Below are positions 17,909 to 27,343 of a DNA stretch of 64,000 nt, one piece after another. The translations under genes and the position numbers were made by a program. Positions within the stretch are counted from its first letter, which is position 1, and every line of letters starts with the position of its first letter. Source of the DNA: Mycetocola zhadangensis (GTDB lineage Bacteria; Actinomycetota; Actinomycetes; Actinomycetales; Microbacteriaceae); NCBI RefSeq assembly GCF_003668565.1, contig NZ_RCWJ01000004.1:62001-126000 (forward strand), given 5' to 3'. Below the pieces are notes generated by a model. It was not told the DNA's origin. It saw only the letters and a program-made list of their open reading frames with translations, and did not search any database.

Positions 17909-18733
17909 TCAGTTTTCGTCGTTTTTTGCTCTCAATCGAAGGATTGATCTGGCGTGCCGAAGCGCCGGTTCGTCGACCATTCGACCCCGAAATCGGAACA
18001 CTCCCTGCTCCGTTTCCGCGGCGGTGAGGAGCGCCTCAGCGCCCTCGATTTGGGCCTCGTCGGGCAGGAATGCGTCCCGGATGGTCGGAACCTGCGTTGG
18101 ATGTATGCATGCAGTCGCGCTGAACCCGCTCGCGACCGCATCCGCCACCTCGGCATGTAACCCGTCGAGGTCCGCTATGTCCAGGTAAACCGAGTCGATC
18201 GCAGTCTTCCCTGCGGCACCAGCCGCGAGGAGAACGTGCGACCGAGCGTGTCGGGCAACCTGCCGGTAAGAACCGTCCGCGTGCCTGCTCGAGGTGCCCC
18301 CGAGTGACGCAAGCAGGTCCTCAGCGCCCCACATCAGCGCCCTCACCGAATCCACTCGCGCGATCTCCGGTGCGGCCAGAACCCCTGCGGCGGTCTCGCA
18401 CAGCGCGATCACCCCGTAGCGGTCCCCGAGGGCAGCCACGTCAGCAGCACTTTCCGTCTTCGGCAGCATCACCCAGCGGTAGTCGGTCCGGGCGAGCGCG
18501 ACGAGGTCTTCGGCGAAGTCGGGCGTCCCAGCCGGATTGACGCGAACCACCGTGCGGGTGGGGTCGAGCGGATGCGACGTGATTGCGTCGCGTGCCGCCC
18601 GCTTGTCTGCGGGACGTACGGCGTCCTCGAGATCGAGGATGACAGCATCCGCTCGCCGAATTGCCTTGTCGAAGCGATCAGGGCGATCGGCCGGGCAGAA
18701 CAGGAGCGCGGGGCCGAGGTCGAAGCCGGTCAC
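17909..18733 (-). CDS. CitE-like HpcH/HpaI lyase, probable HMG-CoA lyase
   Basis: 274-residue TIM-barrel lyase of the CitE-like family. It shows LLFCPADRPDRFDKA at the N-terminus, the metal/acid motif DAVILDLEDAV, VRVNPAGT and LMWGAEDLLASLGG. Rv2498c of M. tuberculosis, in a matching cluster, is known to be an (R)-3-hydroxy-3-methylglutaryl-CoA lyase. The same role, giving acetyl-CoA and acetoacetate in leucine breakdown, is inferred here from context. Overlaps the MaoC gene by 4 nt; last gene of the five-gene operon. Confidence 0.85.
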   Translation of the reverse strand: MTGFDLGPALLFCPADRPDRFDKAIRRADAVILDLEDAVRPADKRAARDAITSHPLDPTRTVVRVNPAGTPDFAEDLVALARTDYRWVMLPKTESAADVAALGDRYGVIALCETAAGVLAAPEIARVDSVRALMWGAEDLLASLGGTSSRHADGSYRQVARHARSHVLLAAGAAGKTAIDSVYLDIADLDGLHAEVADAVASGFSATACIHPTQVPTIRDAFLPDEAQIEGAEALLTAAETEQGVFRFRGRMVDEPALRHARSILRLRAKNDEN

Positions 18734-19221
18734 GGTGCGGCGTCCAGGCAGTGCACCAGGACAGACCGCACAGCTGTCGCAACGATCACGCCGTCCTGGT
18801 TGCGGCCTGTGTGCTCGAGCGTCACGATGCCCTGGCCCGGGCGTGACGCCGACAGTCGCTTGTTCACGACCACGGTCTCGGAGTACAGCGTGTCGCCGTG
18901 GTACAGCGGGTGCGGGAAGATCACCGAATCGAACCCGAGATTCGCCACGATGGTGCCCTGGGTGAGCTGCGCCACCGAGCTGCCAACCATCGTCGAGAGT
19001 GTGAACATCGAGTTGACGAGGCGTTGACCGAACTCCTGCTTCTCGGACCAGGCCTGATCGAGGTGGAGCGACTGGGTGTTCATGGTCAACGTTGTGAAGA
19101 AGACGTTGTCCGCCTCGGTCACCGTGCGACCAGGTCGATGCAGGTACCTGGCAGTCGTGTCGAACTCCTCAAAGTAGAGCCCACGCTGTTCGATCGGGGT
19201 GCGTTCGGTTTCTTCGGGCAT
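18730..19221 (-). CDS. MaoC-family dehydratase, probable methylglutaconyl-CoA hydratase
   Basis: 163-residue hot-dog-fold hydratase. The expected region is FEEFDTTARYLHRPGRTVTEADNVFF followed by NTQSLHLDQAW, where the hydratase Asp and His lie (TEAD..LHLD), and FPHPLYHGDTLYSE. It corresponds in position and type to Rv2499c of the mycobacterial leucine cluster. Hydration of 3-methylglutaconyl-CoA to HMG-CoA is inferred. Nine nt separate it from the acyl-CoA dehydrogenase gene. Confidence 0.82.
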   Translation of the reverse strand: MPEETERTPIEQRGLYFEEFDTTARYLHRPGRTVTEADNVFFTTLTMNTQSLHLDQAWSEKQEFGQRLVNSMFTLSTMVGSSVAQLTQGTIVANLGFDSVIFPHPLYHGDTLYSETVVVNKRLSASRPGQGIVTLEHTGRNQDGVIVATAVRSVLVHCLDAAP

Positions 19222-19230
19222 GCCGTTCCC

Positions 19231-20397
19231 CTACGCCTCGAAGCCGAGTTCGCGGGCGATAATCATCAGTTGCACCTCGCTCGTCCCCTCACCGATCTCG
19301 AGGATTTTTGAGTCCCGGTAGTGCCTGGCCACCGTGTTCTCGTTGAGGAAGCCGTAGCCGCCCCAGATCTGCGCTGCGTCGCGGGCGTTGTCCATGGCGG
19401 CCTCGCTGCCGATCAGCTTGGCGATCGACGCCTCCTTCTTGAACGGCTTGCCTGCGTGCAGTTTCGATGCTGCCGCGTAGTAGGCCATCCGTGCACTCAT
19501 CGCTCGCGCTTCCATGCGGGCGATCTTGAAGGCGATGTACTGGTTGGATCCGATGTTGCGGCCGAACACGTTGCGGGTCTTCGCGTAGGCGACGGCCTCG
19601 TCGACGCACCCCTGGGCCGCACCGGTGCAGAGCGCAGCGAAGGCCACTCGACCTTCGTCGAGAATCTTGAGGAAGTTGGCGTAGCCGCGGCCGCGCTCAC
19701 CGAGGAGGTTCGCCTCGGGCACCCGGACGTTCTTGAGGGTGAGCGGGTGGGTGTCTGAGGTGTGCCAGCCCACCTTGTCGTATGCGGGCTCAACGGTGAA
19801 TCCCTCGGTCGGGGTCGGCACGAGAATGGTCGACAGCTCTTTCTTGATGCTGCCGTCTGGCCGGGTGTTCTCCCCGGTGACGGCAGTGATGGTGACGAGC
19901 CTGGTGATCGGTGTCCCGGAGTTCGTGATGAACTGCTTGGAACCGTTGATCACCCACTCTCCGTTCTCGACGCGGGCGTTCGTGAGCGTCGCACCGGCAT
20001 CCGACCCGGCCTCGGCCTCGGTCAGCCCGAAGCCGGCGAGCGCCTCACCCCTGGCGAGCATCGGCAGAAACTCGTCGCGCTGCGCGTCCGTACCGAACCT
20101 GTACACCGGCATGGCGCCGAGTCCAACTCCGGCTTCGAGCGTGACCGCGATGGACTGGTCCACCCTGGCGAGTTGCTCGACGGCGAGGCACAGCGAGAGG
20201 TAGTCCCGGCCCGATCCGCCATACTCGACGGGAAACGGCAGCCCGAACAGGCCTCTCTCCCCCATCTGCGCGATGATCTCCATCGGCAACCGGCGCTGGG
20301 TGTCGTACTCGTACGCGGCGGGCGCGACGACGGTAGTGACGAAGTCGTGGACCTCGTCGACGATTCTCTGGTGCTCTTCGGTGAGTTCGATGTTCAT
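19231..20397 (-). CDS. fadE19: Acyl-CoA dehydrogenase, probable isovaleryl-CoA type
   Basis: 388 residues, normal length. FAD-dependent oxidation of an acyl-CoA. The motif [14 protein letters not shown], the flavin-facing [24 protein letters not shown] and the C-terminal [12 protein letters not shown] are present. The start (ATGA overlap with the stop of the carboxylase alpha gene) was chosen for [16 protein letters not shown]. By gene order it matches FadE19 (Rv2500c); isovaleryl-CoA to 3-methylcrotonyl-CoA is the inferred step. Confidence 0.88.
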   Translation of the reverse strand: MNIELTEEHQRIVDEVHDFVTTVVAPAAYEYDTQRRLPMEIIAQMGERGLFGLPFPVEYGGSGRDYLSLCLAVEQLARVDQSIAVTLEAGVGLGAMPVYRFGTDAQRDEFLPMLARGEALAGFGLTEAEAGSDAGATLTNARVENGEWVINGSKQFITNSGTPITRLVTITAVTGENTRPDGSIKKELSTILVPTPTEGFTVEPAYDKVGWHTSDTHPLTLKNVRVPEANLLGERGRGYANFLKILDEGRVAFAALCTGAAQGCVDEAVAYAKTRNVFGRNIGSNQYIAFKIARMEARAMSARMAYYAAASKLHAGKPFKKEASIAKLIGSEAAMDNARDAAQIWGGYGFLNENTVARHYRDSKILEIGEGTSEVQLMIIARELGFEA

Positions 20398-22457
20398 GCG
20401 GCGTCTCCTTCGACGGTCGGACGAGTGGCGTGAGGGTCGGCATCGGCTGCCGACATAACAGGGGTGAGGGTTGCCACCACCTGGTCGAGTTTGACGAGGT
20501 CCCCGGGGGCGACGGAGATCGACACGGTTCCGGCGACAGTTGCAGTGAGCCTGTGCTCCATCTTCATGGCCTCGACGATCACGACGGTGTCGCCAGCGGC
20601 AACGACAGCCCCGTTGTCGACAGGAACCCGGATCACGGTTCCTGGCATCGGTGCACGCACCTCTGGACTGCTCGCCGCGTCCGGCCGTGCAATCGCTGCG
20701 AGTCGCGACGCCAGCCGCTCGGCACGGGGAATCAGCGACAGCTCCCAGCTGAAACCGTCCCGTCCGACCCACATCCCGGTGGGGGTGCGCGCGAGCGAAA
20801 GCATCCGTGTTTCGAAGTCCCACGTCAGAATGCTCGACAGCTCATCAACCTGACGCAGGGTCGCGGTGTGCGCTTCTCCCCCATTTACGCGAACGGATGC
20901 CGCGGTGCCAGCGGCGAGGATACTCACGGTCGCGGTCGCGCCCTCCCCGAGGGCAAAAATGTACTCGCTCGGCCGGGATTGGCCGAGTCGCCACCCGTCA
21001 AGCGTCGACCACGCCGACCCGGCGCGGAGGGCGGATCGTTCGGCGTGCACGGCGAGGGCGGCAGCGGCCAGGAGCTGCGCGTCTGGACGGGCAAAGTCGA
21101 GCGACGGCAGTTTCTGATCGATCAGGGAGGTGTCGAGGGCGCCCGACCGCACCTCGGGCTCGGCGAGGAGCAGCCGCAGATACTCAATGTTGGTGCGCAC
21201 CCCGAAGATCGTGGTTTCGGCGAGTGCACGATCGAGCCGGCTGAGCGCCTCTGCCCGGTCGGCGCCCCTGGCGATCACCTTGGCGAGCATCGGATCGTAT
21301 GAGGCCCCCACCTCGCTGCCGACGGCGAGCCCGCTGTCGACTCGGATCCCGTCGCGGACCGGCTCGCGGAGGGCGAGGACAGTGCCTGTGCTCGGGAGAA
21401 AGCCGCGCTCGGGGTTCTCGGCGTACACACGCGCCTCGATCGCGTGGCCGACGAGTGAGACGTCGTCCTGGCCGAGGCTGAGCCGCTCCCCAGCCGCGAT
21501 GCGCACCTGCTCGGCCACCAGGTCGATGCCCGTCACTTCCTCCGTCACCGGGTGCTCAACCTGCAGCCTCGTGTTCATCTCCATGAAGAAGAACTCGCCC
21601 GGCGCCGAAGCGGAAACCAGAAACTCGACGGTTCCTGCCCCGACGTAGCCGACACTCCGGGCAACCCGGCAGGCGGCCTCGCCGATCCGCGCGCGGGTGT
21701 CGGCGTCGAGCAGCGGTGACGGTGCCTCCTCGATCACCTTCTGGTGTCGACGCTGCAGTGAACACTCGCGCTCGCCCAGGTGGATGACGGAGCCATGAGT
21801 GTCTGCAATGAGTTGCACCTCGATGTGCCGCGGCTCATTGATCAGCCGTTCCAGGAAGAGTGTGTCGTCGCCGAAGGCGGAGGCTGCGACGCGGCGGGCC
21901 GTCGCGAGTGCGTCTGGCAGCTCGGCAGCGGTGTGCACGGTCTCCATGCCCTTGCCGCCGCCACCGGCGCTGGGTTTGATCAGCAGCGGATAGCCGACCG
22001 ATTCGGCAGACGCCACGAGGTCGTCGTCGCTGAGCCCTGGGCGTGAGTCGCCCGGAATCACCGGCACTCCGCTCGCGGCCACGTGGTTCTTGGAGCGGAT
22101 CTTGTCGCCCATCACCTCGAGCGCGTCGACACCGGGTCCGATGAAAACGATGCCGGCTTCGGCGCAGGCGCTGGCGAAGTCGGCGTTCTCAGAGAGAAAA
22201 CCGTAGCCGGGGTGGATTGCCTCCGCGCCGCTGTGCTTCGCTGCCGCGATCACCGCCGGAATCGACAGGTAACTCTCCCGGGCGGGCGCAGGGCCGATTC
22301 GCACCGCCGTGTCAGCATCCGTCACGTGTTTCGCGTGCGAATCGGCGTCACTGTAGACCGCAATCGAGCGGATGCCGAGGGTACGGAGGGTGCGGATCAC
22401 GCGGCACGCAATCTCACCGCGGTTGGCGACGAGGACAGAGGAGAAGAGGGGCATCGG
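20394..22457 (-). CDS. accA1: Acyl-CoA carboxylase alpha subunit (biotin carboxylase + BCCP)
   Basis: 687-residue biotin-dependent carboxylase. An N-terminal biotin carboxylase domain starts [16 protein letters not shown], with the ATP-grasp loop [10 protein letters not shown] and [14 protein letters not shown] middle linker follows, then a C-terminal biotinyl domain with EAMKMEH, whose Lys carries biotin. It works with the beta subunit 2 nt upstream. In M. tuberculosis AccA1-AccD1 is a 3-methylcrotonyl-CoA carboxylase; the same substrate is inferred here. Confidence 0.92.
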   Translation of the reverse strand, partial: PMPLFSSVLVANRGEIACRVIRTLRTLGIRSIAVYSDADSHAKHVTDADTAVRIGPAPARESYLSIPAVIAAAKHSGAEAIHPGYGFLSENADFASACAEAGIVFIGPGVDALEVMGDKIRSKNHVAASGVPVIPGDSRPGLSDDDLVASAESVGYPLLIKPSAGGGGKGMETVHTAAELPDALATARRVAASAFGDDTLFLERLINEPRHIEVQLIADTHGSVIHLGERECSLQRRHQKVIEEAPSPLLDADTRARIGEAACRVARSVGYVGAGTVEFLVSASAPGEFFFMEMNTRLQVEHPVTEEVTGIDLVAEQVRIAAGERLSLGQDDVSLVGHAIEARVYAENPERGFLPSTGTVLALREPVRDGIRVDSGLAVGSEVGASYDPMLAKVIARGADRAEALSRLDRALAETTIFGVRTNIEYLRLLLAEPEVRSGALDTSLIDQKLPSLDFARPDAQLLAAAALAVHAERSALRAGSAWSTLDGWRLGQSRPSEYIFALGEGATATVSILAAGTAASVRVNGGEAHTATLRQVDELSSILTWDFETRMLSLARTPTGMWVGRDGFSWELSLIPRAERLASRLAAIARPDAASSPEVRAPMPGTVIRVPVDNGAVVAAGDTVVIVEAMKMEHRLTATVAGTVSISVAPGDLVKLDQVVATLTPVMSAADADPHATRPTVEGDAA

Positions 22458-22459
22458 GG

Positions 22460-24073
22460 TCACATCCTGAAGAGGCCGAAGCCGGGTTCGGGCAGCGGGG
22501 TCCGTGCGCACACGTCGAGTGCGAGGCCGAGCACCCGACGAGTGTCTGCCGGGTCGATCACCCCGTCGTCCCAGAGCCGTGCCGTTGAATAGTACGGGCT
22601 GCCCTGGTCGTCGAACTGTGAGCGGATGGGCGCCTTGAACGCTTCCTCGTCGTCGGCAGACCACTCGGTGCCGGCGGCATCGTGCTGGTCGCGCTTCACC
22701 GTGGCGAGCACGCCGGCTGCCTGCGCACCGCCCATCACCGAGATCCGGCTGGCCGGCCACATCCACAAGAAGCGCGGCGAGTAGGCGCGACCGCACATCG
22801 AGTAGTTCCCAGCTCCGAACGAGCCGCCGATGATCACTGTGAGTTTCGGCACGCGCGTTGTGGCGACAGCCGTCACCATCTTGGCGCCGTGCTTCGCGAT
22901 TCCGCCGGCCTCGTAATCCCGACCGACCATGAACCCCGAGATGTTCTGCAGGAAGATCAGCGGAATGCCGCGCTGGTCGCACAGCTCGATGAAGTGGGCA
23001 CCCTTCTGCGCGCTTTCGGAGAACAGCACTCCGTTGTTCGCCACGATGCCGACCGAGTGGCCGTGCAAGCGCGCGAACCCGGTGACGAGTGTTGTGCCGA
23101 ACTCCTTCTTGAACTCGGCGAACTCGCTTGCATCGACGAGCCGGGCGATCACTTCGCGCACGTCGTATGGGGCCTGCACGTCCGGCGGGACAACGCCGTA
23201 CAACTCCTCAATCGGGTAGAGCGGCCCACGGCTGTCGATCACTGGCGGACTCGATACTGCGACGGATGCCACTGGCAGAGTCGAGACGATATCCCTCACG
23301 ATCTCGAGAGCGTGGGAATCGTCCTCGGCCAGGTGATCGACGACACCCGACGTTTTCGCGTGCAGGTCTCCCCCACCGAGTTCCTCTGCTGTAACAATTT
23401 CGCCGATCGCGGCCTTCACCAGCGGAGGCCCACCCAGGAAGATCGTGCCCTGGTTTCGCACAATCACCGTTTCGTCGCTCATGGCCGGGACGTACGCTCC
23501 TCCGGCCGTGCACGAACCGAGGACGGCGGAGATCTGCGGGATTGCGGCAGCCGAAAGGCGAGCCTGGTTGTAGAAAATGCGGCCGAAGTGGTCTCGGTCG
23601 GGGAACACCTCGTCCTGCATGGGCAGGAACGCACCGCCGGAGTCAACCAGGTATACACACGGCAGCCGATTCTCCAGGGCGATCTCCTGCGCCCGGAGGT
23701 GTTTCTTCACGGTCATCGGGTAGTAGGTACCACCCTTCACAGTGGCGTCATTGGAGATGACGAGGACGTGGCGGCCGTGGACGAGGCCGATGCCGGCGAT
23801 CACCCCGGCTCCCGGGCTCTGGTCGTCATACATTCCGGTCGCGGCGAGCGGCGCGATCTCAAGAAAGGGGCTGCCATCGTCTAGCAGCTCGTCGATGCGC
23901 TCTCGCGGGAGGAGCTTGCCTCTGGCGACGTGGCGTTCCCGCGACTTCTCCGGGCCGCCGAGGGCTGCAACGGAGAGCCTCTCCTTCAACTCGGCGACGA
24001 GCGCGCGCTGGGCCGCGTCGGACGTGGCGAAGGCGCCGTCCGCCCGGTTCACCCCGGAGATCAGTGTCTGCAT
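22460..24073 (-). CDS. accD1: Acyl-CoA carboxylase beta subunit, probable methylcrotonyl type
   Basis: 537-residue carboxyltransferase with N- and C-lobes. Motifs include the acyl-CoA oxyanion regions [13 protein letters not shown] and [25 protein letters not shown]. The last is typical of methylcrotonyl-CoA carboxylase (MccB) rather than acetyl/propionyl-CoA enzymes. The ATG of MQTLISGV was chosen; GAGG sits 7 nt upstream, while an ATG two codons earlier abuts the same GAGGA. First gene of the leucine operon, divergent from a TetR regulator. Confidence 0.92.
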   Translation of the reverse strand: MQTLISGVNRADGAFATSDAAQRALVAELKERLSVAALGGPEKSRERHVARGKLLPRERIDELLDDGSPFLEIAPLAATGMYDDQSPGAGVIAGIGLVHGRHVLVISNDATVKGGTYYPMTVKKHLRAQEIALENRLPCVYLVDSGGAFLPMQDEVFPDRDHFGRIFYNQARLSAAAIPQISAVLGSCTAGGAYVPAMSDETVIVRNQGTIFLGGPPLVKAAIGEIVTAEELGGGDLHAKTSGVVDHLAEDDSHALEIVRDIVSTLPVASVAVSSPPVIDSRGPLYPIEELYGVVPPDVQAPYDVREVIARLVDASEFAEFKKEFGTTLVTGFARLHGHSVGIVANNGVLFSESAQKGAHFIELCDQRGIPLIFLQNISGFMVGRDYEAGGIAKHGAKMVTAVATTRVPKLTVIIGGSFGAGNYSMCGRAYSPRFLWMWPASRISVMGGAQAAGVLATVKRDQHDAAGTEWSADDEEAFKAPIRSQFDDQGSPYYSTARLWDDGVIDPADTRRVLGLALDVCARTPLPEPGFGLFRM

Positions 24074-24110
24074 TGACATTCCTCGGTTGCTTCGGCTCGA
24101 TTTCTACTCG

Positions 24111-24126
24111 GTTACGAACCATTAAC
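24111..24126. promoter_or_regulatory. GTTA-N8-TAAC box 1 (candidate TetR operator)
   Basis: GTTACGAACCATTAAC in the accD1/TetR intergenic region. It shares the GTTA-N8-TAAC frame with a second box 25 bp away. A smaller palindrome GGTTACGAACC overlaps its left part. Confidence 0.5.
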
Positions 24127-24134
24127 TGATCCGA

Positions 24135-24152
24135 GGTTAGTATGTATTAACC
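24135..24152. promoter_or_regulatory. GTTA-N8-TAAC box 2, 18-bp palindrome (candidate TetR operator)
   Basis: GGTTAGTATGTATTAACC is a palindrome broken only at positions 6/13 and at the centre. Typical size and symmetry of a TetR operator, lying between the start codons of accD1 and the TetR gene. Confidence 0.6.
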
Positions 24153-24187
24153 CGGTTGTCCAGCATCGCTTTCACGGAGGAAACGCC

Positions 24188-24817
24188 ATGGTTCACGACG
24201 CGACCGTCACCTCGTCCGCGACAGCGCCGACCGGGCCCGATGAACGAATCGGGCGAACCGAAGCCAAGGCTCGACGGCGTGAGGCACTACTCGATGCGGC
24301 GTCTCGTCATTTCGCCGAGCGCGGGTTCAACGGGGTCTCAATCGAAGACCTCGGCACAGCGGTCGGGATGAGCGGCCCTGCCGTGTACCGGCACTTCGAG
24401 AGCAAACACGCGTTGCTCGCGGCCGTGCTTGTCGGAGTCAGCCAGAACCTGCTCGACGGCGGCACGCGTGTCGTTTCTCGGGCTCCAGACGGAGAGCTTG
24501 CCCTTCGGGCCCTGATCGAGTTCCACGTTCGGTTTGCGCTCGACAATGCCGATGTCATCCGGGTTCAGGATCGCGATCTCGACAGCCTGTCCGGAGACGA
24601 ACGGCACACGGTGCGCACGTTGCAGCGGCGGTATGTCGAAGTGTGGGTCGGGGTACTTCAGTACCTGCACCCGCAGACCGATGTTACCGAACTTCGCATT
24701 CGCGCCCATGCCGCGTTCGGCCTGATCAACTCGACGCCGTATTCGGGCCAGGGTGGAGTGCAGCGGGAGGCGGTGCGCCGCATCCTTGAGGAGATGGCGT
24801 TCGCGGGCCTCCGCTGA
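24188..24817 (+). CDS. TetR family regulator of the leucine-degradation cluster
   Basis: 209-residue repressor. The N-terminal HTH lies at about residues 31-75: ALLDAASRHFAERGFNGVSI, then LGTAVGMSGPAVYRHFESKHALL. The C-terminal ligand domain has FHVRFALDNADVIRVQDRDL. GGAGG precedes the ATG. It diverges from accD1 and stands between the two halves of the cluster, as a TetR gene does near the mycobacterial equivalent. An acyl-CoA intermediate is a likely inducer, by inference. Two GTTA-N8-TAAC boxes lie in its promoter. Confidence 0.88.
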   Translation: MVHDATVTSSATAPTGPDERIGRTEAKARRREALLDAASRHFAERGFNGVSIEDLGTAVGMSGPAVYRHFESKHALLAAVLVGVSQNLLDGGTRVVSRAPDGELALRALIEFHVRFALDNADVIRVQDRDLDSLSGDERHTVRTLQRRYVEVWVGVLQYLHPQTDVTELRIRAHAAFGLINSTPYSGQGGVQREAVRRILEEMAFAGLR

Positions 24818-24824
24818 AAACTGC

Positions 24825-26333
24825 TCACACCATCGTGAGCACCATCCCGGGATTGCTCAGGATGCTGCCAACGTCGACAAGGAACCGCGACCCCTGCTCG
24901 CCATCAACGAGCCTGTGGTCGAACGACAGGCTCAGCGTCATCACTTCACGCAGCGCGATTTCGCCCTGGTACTCCCACGGCAGCCTTCGCACGGCACCCA
25001 TCGCGAGGATGGCCGCCTCGCCCGGGTTGAGAATCGGAGTGCCAGCGTCGACGCCGAATACGCCGACGTTGGTGATGGTGATCGTTCCGCCGGTCAGGCT
25101 CTGCGGGCTCGTGGTGCCGGCCCTTGCGTCCTCGATGAGCGCGTCGAGCGCGTTCCGCAGCTCGGCGAGGCTCAGTGTGTCCGCGTTCTTGACGTTCGGC
25201 ACGATGAGTCCTCGCCCGGTCGCTGCGGCAATACCGAGATGCACAGCGCCGAGCTGGACGATCTCCTGCGCGTCCTCATCCCACCGGGAGTTCACTGCGG
25301 GCGTCCGCGCGGCAGCGAGAATCACGGCCTTGGCGACGAGGGTCAGGATCGACAGCCGCTTGCCCCGGAACTCCGGCGTGTTCGCGAGCGACCGCACCAG
25401 ATCCATTCCGGCGGTCACATCGATCGTCAGGAATTCTGTGACGTGCGGCGCCGTGAACGCCGACCGCACCATTGCCTGCGCTGTGGCCTTCCGCACCCCG
25501 CGAATCGGCAAGCGGACGTCGGCCCGCCGTCCCGTTCCCGCGGGAGCAGGAGCATCCGTTTTCTCACCCTGATCACTCGTCTCTTTTGTCGAGAGCGAAA
25601 CGGATGCCTGTGGCCCGTTTCCGACGGCGCGCTCGACGTCCTCCCTCGTGATGAGCCCGTTCTCGCCGCTGCCTGTCACGGTCGCCAGGTCGATACCCGC
25701 GTCGCGCGCCAGCTTCCGCACCGGCGGCGTCGACCGGGGCCGCTCAAGCGCCTCGACGGAACCGGACGTCTCGACAGGACCGGGCGTCTCACGAGAGCCG
25801 GGCGTCTCACGAGAGCCTGACGTCTCGGGGAAGTTGTGCGGATCATCGCGCGGCGCACCATCCGCCCAGGCGCGAGCCCGTCGCTTCGGTCGCGCTCCCC
25901 CGTCGACGCGAGGTCCGTATCCGACCAGAACCGACTCGCGCTCGCCGAGACCCTGCGCGTCTGCGCGGGGCGTAGAAGCGTCGGCATCGGAAGGCGTCTG
26001 ATCGACGCCAGCCGTGGCATCCGTTTCGGAACTGTTCGACTCGATGTCGACGGTGTTCGGCGATCCATCCGTCGGCACGTCGGTCTCACTGCCCGGCACG
26101 TCGAACGCGACGATCGGCTCGCCGACGTTGACCGTGGCGCCCTCGTCGGCGAACAGCCGGGACACGGTGCCGGCGAAGGGCGAAGGCAGCTCGACGAGCG
26201 CCTTGGCCGTCTCTACCTCGGCGATAATCTGGTTGAGGCTGACGGTGTCGCCGACGGCCACGTGCCAGGCCACGATCTCGCTCTCGGTCAGCCCCTCGCC
26301 GAGGTCAGGCAGGGCAAAGTTCACGACGCTCAT
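24825..26333 (-). CDS. bkdC: Branched-chain 2-oxoacid dehydrogenase E2
   Basis: 502-residue dihydrolipoamide acyltransferase. It has one N-terminal lipoyl domain (lipoyl-Lys in VETAKALVE) and a long Ala/Pro/Glu/Thr linker. The E1/E3-binding domain is at TPPVRKLARDAGIDLATVTGSG, and the catalytic domain ends in SFDHRLVDGEQ (active-site His and Asp). The linker contains repeated PGSRET units coded by two identical 18-bp repeats. The start shares ATGA with the E1 beta stop. Transfers isovaleryl and similar groups to CoA; no E3 gene is present nearby. Confidence 0.9.
   Translation of the reverse strand: MSVVNFALPDLGEGLTESEIVAWHVAVGDTVSLNQIIAEVETAKALVELPSPFAGTVSRLFADEGATVNVGEPIVAFDVPGSETDVPTDGSPNTVDIESNSSETDATAGVDQTPSDADASTPRADAQGLGERESVLVGYGPRVDGGARPKRRARAWADGAPRDDPHNFPETSGSRETPGSRETPGPVETSGSVEALERPRSTPPVRKLARDAGIDLATVTGSGENGLITREDVERAVGNGPQASVSLSTKETSDQGEKTDAPAPAGTGRRADVRLPIRGVRKATAQAMVRSAFTAPHVTEFLTIDVTAGMDLVRSLANTPEFRGKRLSILTLVAKAVILAAARTPAVNSRWDEDAQEIVQLGAVHLGIAAATGRGLIVPNVKNADTLSLAELRNALDALIEDARAGTTSPQSLTGGTITITNVGVFGVDAGTPILNPGEAAILAMGAVRRLPWEYQGEIALREVMTLSLSFDHRLVDGEQGSRFLVDVGSILSNPGMVLTMV
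25782..25817. repeat. 18-bp tandem repeat in the E2 linker
   Basis: GGGCGTCTCACGAGAGCC occurs twice head to tail, flanked on both sides by decayed copies (ACGTCTCGACAGGA, TGACGTCTCGGG). In-frame, each adds six residues to the flexible linker. Confidence 0.8.
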
Positions 26334-27343
26334 GCTGTTGCTTTCCATCCGGTGAGCGAGTTGCGGCGGCCGAGCACCCGATCGACGGCGTCGAGGATGC
26401 GGTCGAGGTCGGGCAGGAACGCCTCCTCGAGCGAGGCAGGTGGGTAGGGCGTGTCGAAGCCGGTCACGCGCGCCGGCGCTGCCTCGAGCCAGTCGAAGCA
26501 GCGCTCCGTGATGGCCGCGGCGATTTCGGCACCCATCCCGCCCGACTGTGCGGCCTCGTGGGTGATGACGAGCCTCCCGGTTTTGCGAACGGATGCCTCC
26601 ACGGTCGCGAAGTCGACCGGCGAGAGTGATCGCAGATCAACGACTTCGACAGCCACCCCGTCATCTGCCGCGGCTGCCGCCACGTCCAGCGCCGTCCGGA
26701 CCAGCGGTCCGTATGCAACAAGCGTCACGTCCGAGCCGGACTTCAGGACACGCGCCTGCCCGAGCGGGATCGCGTTCGCGTCGAGCTCGGTGTCGACCTC
26801 TCCCTTTTGCCAGTATCGGCGTTTGGGCTCGAAGAACAGCACGGGGTCGTCCGAAGCGATGGCCTGCTGGATCATGCTGTGCGCGTCCTGCGGGTTCGAG
26901 CACGACACCACCCGCAGGCCGGCCGTGTGCGCGAAGTATGCCTCTGGGGACTCAGAGTGATGCTCGACAGCGCCGATGCCTCCTCCGAACGGCACCCGAA
27001 TGGTGATCGGCATTTTCACGGTGCCCTGGGTCCGGTAGTGGAGCTTCGCTACCTGGGCGACGATCTGGTCGAATCCCGGGTAGATGAACCCGTCGAACTG
27101 GATCTCGCAGACCGGGCGGTAGCCGCGGATGGCGAGCCCGACCGCCGTTCCGATGATGCCGGCCTCCGCGAGTGGGGTGTCGATCACCCTGCGCGGTCCG
27201 TACTCCTCCTGCAGTTTGTCGGTGATGCGGAACACGCCGCCGAGCTTGCCGATGTCTTCACCGAGAAGCACAACCTTCTCGTCGCGGGCGAGCGAGCGTC
27301 GAAGACCGTCATTGAGTGCGCCCGCGAGAGTCATCGTGGTCAT
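26330..27343 (-). CDS. bkdB: Branched-chain 2-oxoacid dehydrogenase E1 beta
   Basis: 337-residue transketolase-like beta subunit. VVLLGEDIGKLGGVFRIT near the N-terminus, DTPLAEAGIIGTAVGLA, and FVHS-equivalent VPFGGGIGAVEHHSESPEAYF are characteristic of the E1 beta active-site region. It overlaps E1 alpha (ATGA) and E2 (ATGA), so the three subunits are translationally coupled. Gene content matches BkdB (Rv2496c). Confidence 0.92.
   Translation of the reverse strand: MTTMTLAGALNDGLRRSLARDEKVVLLGEDIGKLGGVFRITDKLQEEYGPRRVIDTPLAEAGIIGTAVGLAIRGYRPVCEIQFDGFIYPGFDQIVAQVAKLHYRTQGTVKMPITIRVPFGGGIGAVEHHSESPEAYFAHTAGLRVVSCSNPQDAHSMIQQAIASDDPVLFFEPKRRYWQKGEVDTELDANAIPLGQARVLKSGSDVTLVAYGPLVRTALDVAAAAADDGVAVEVVDLRSLSPVDFATVEASVRKTGRLVITHEAAQSGGMGAEIAAAITERCFDWLEAAPARVTGFDTPYPPASLEEAFLPDLDRILDAVDRVLGRRNSLTGWKATA

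Noticed and set aside
22682-23884. 400-codon open frame antisense to accD1
   Set aside because: Shadow frame; the minus strand codes a complete carboxyltransferase.
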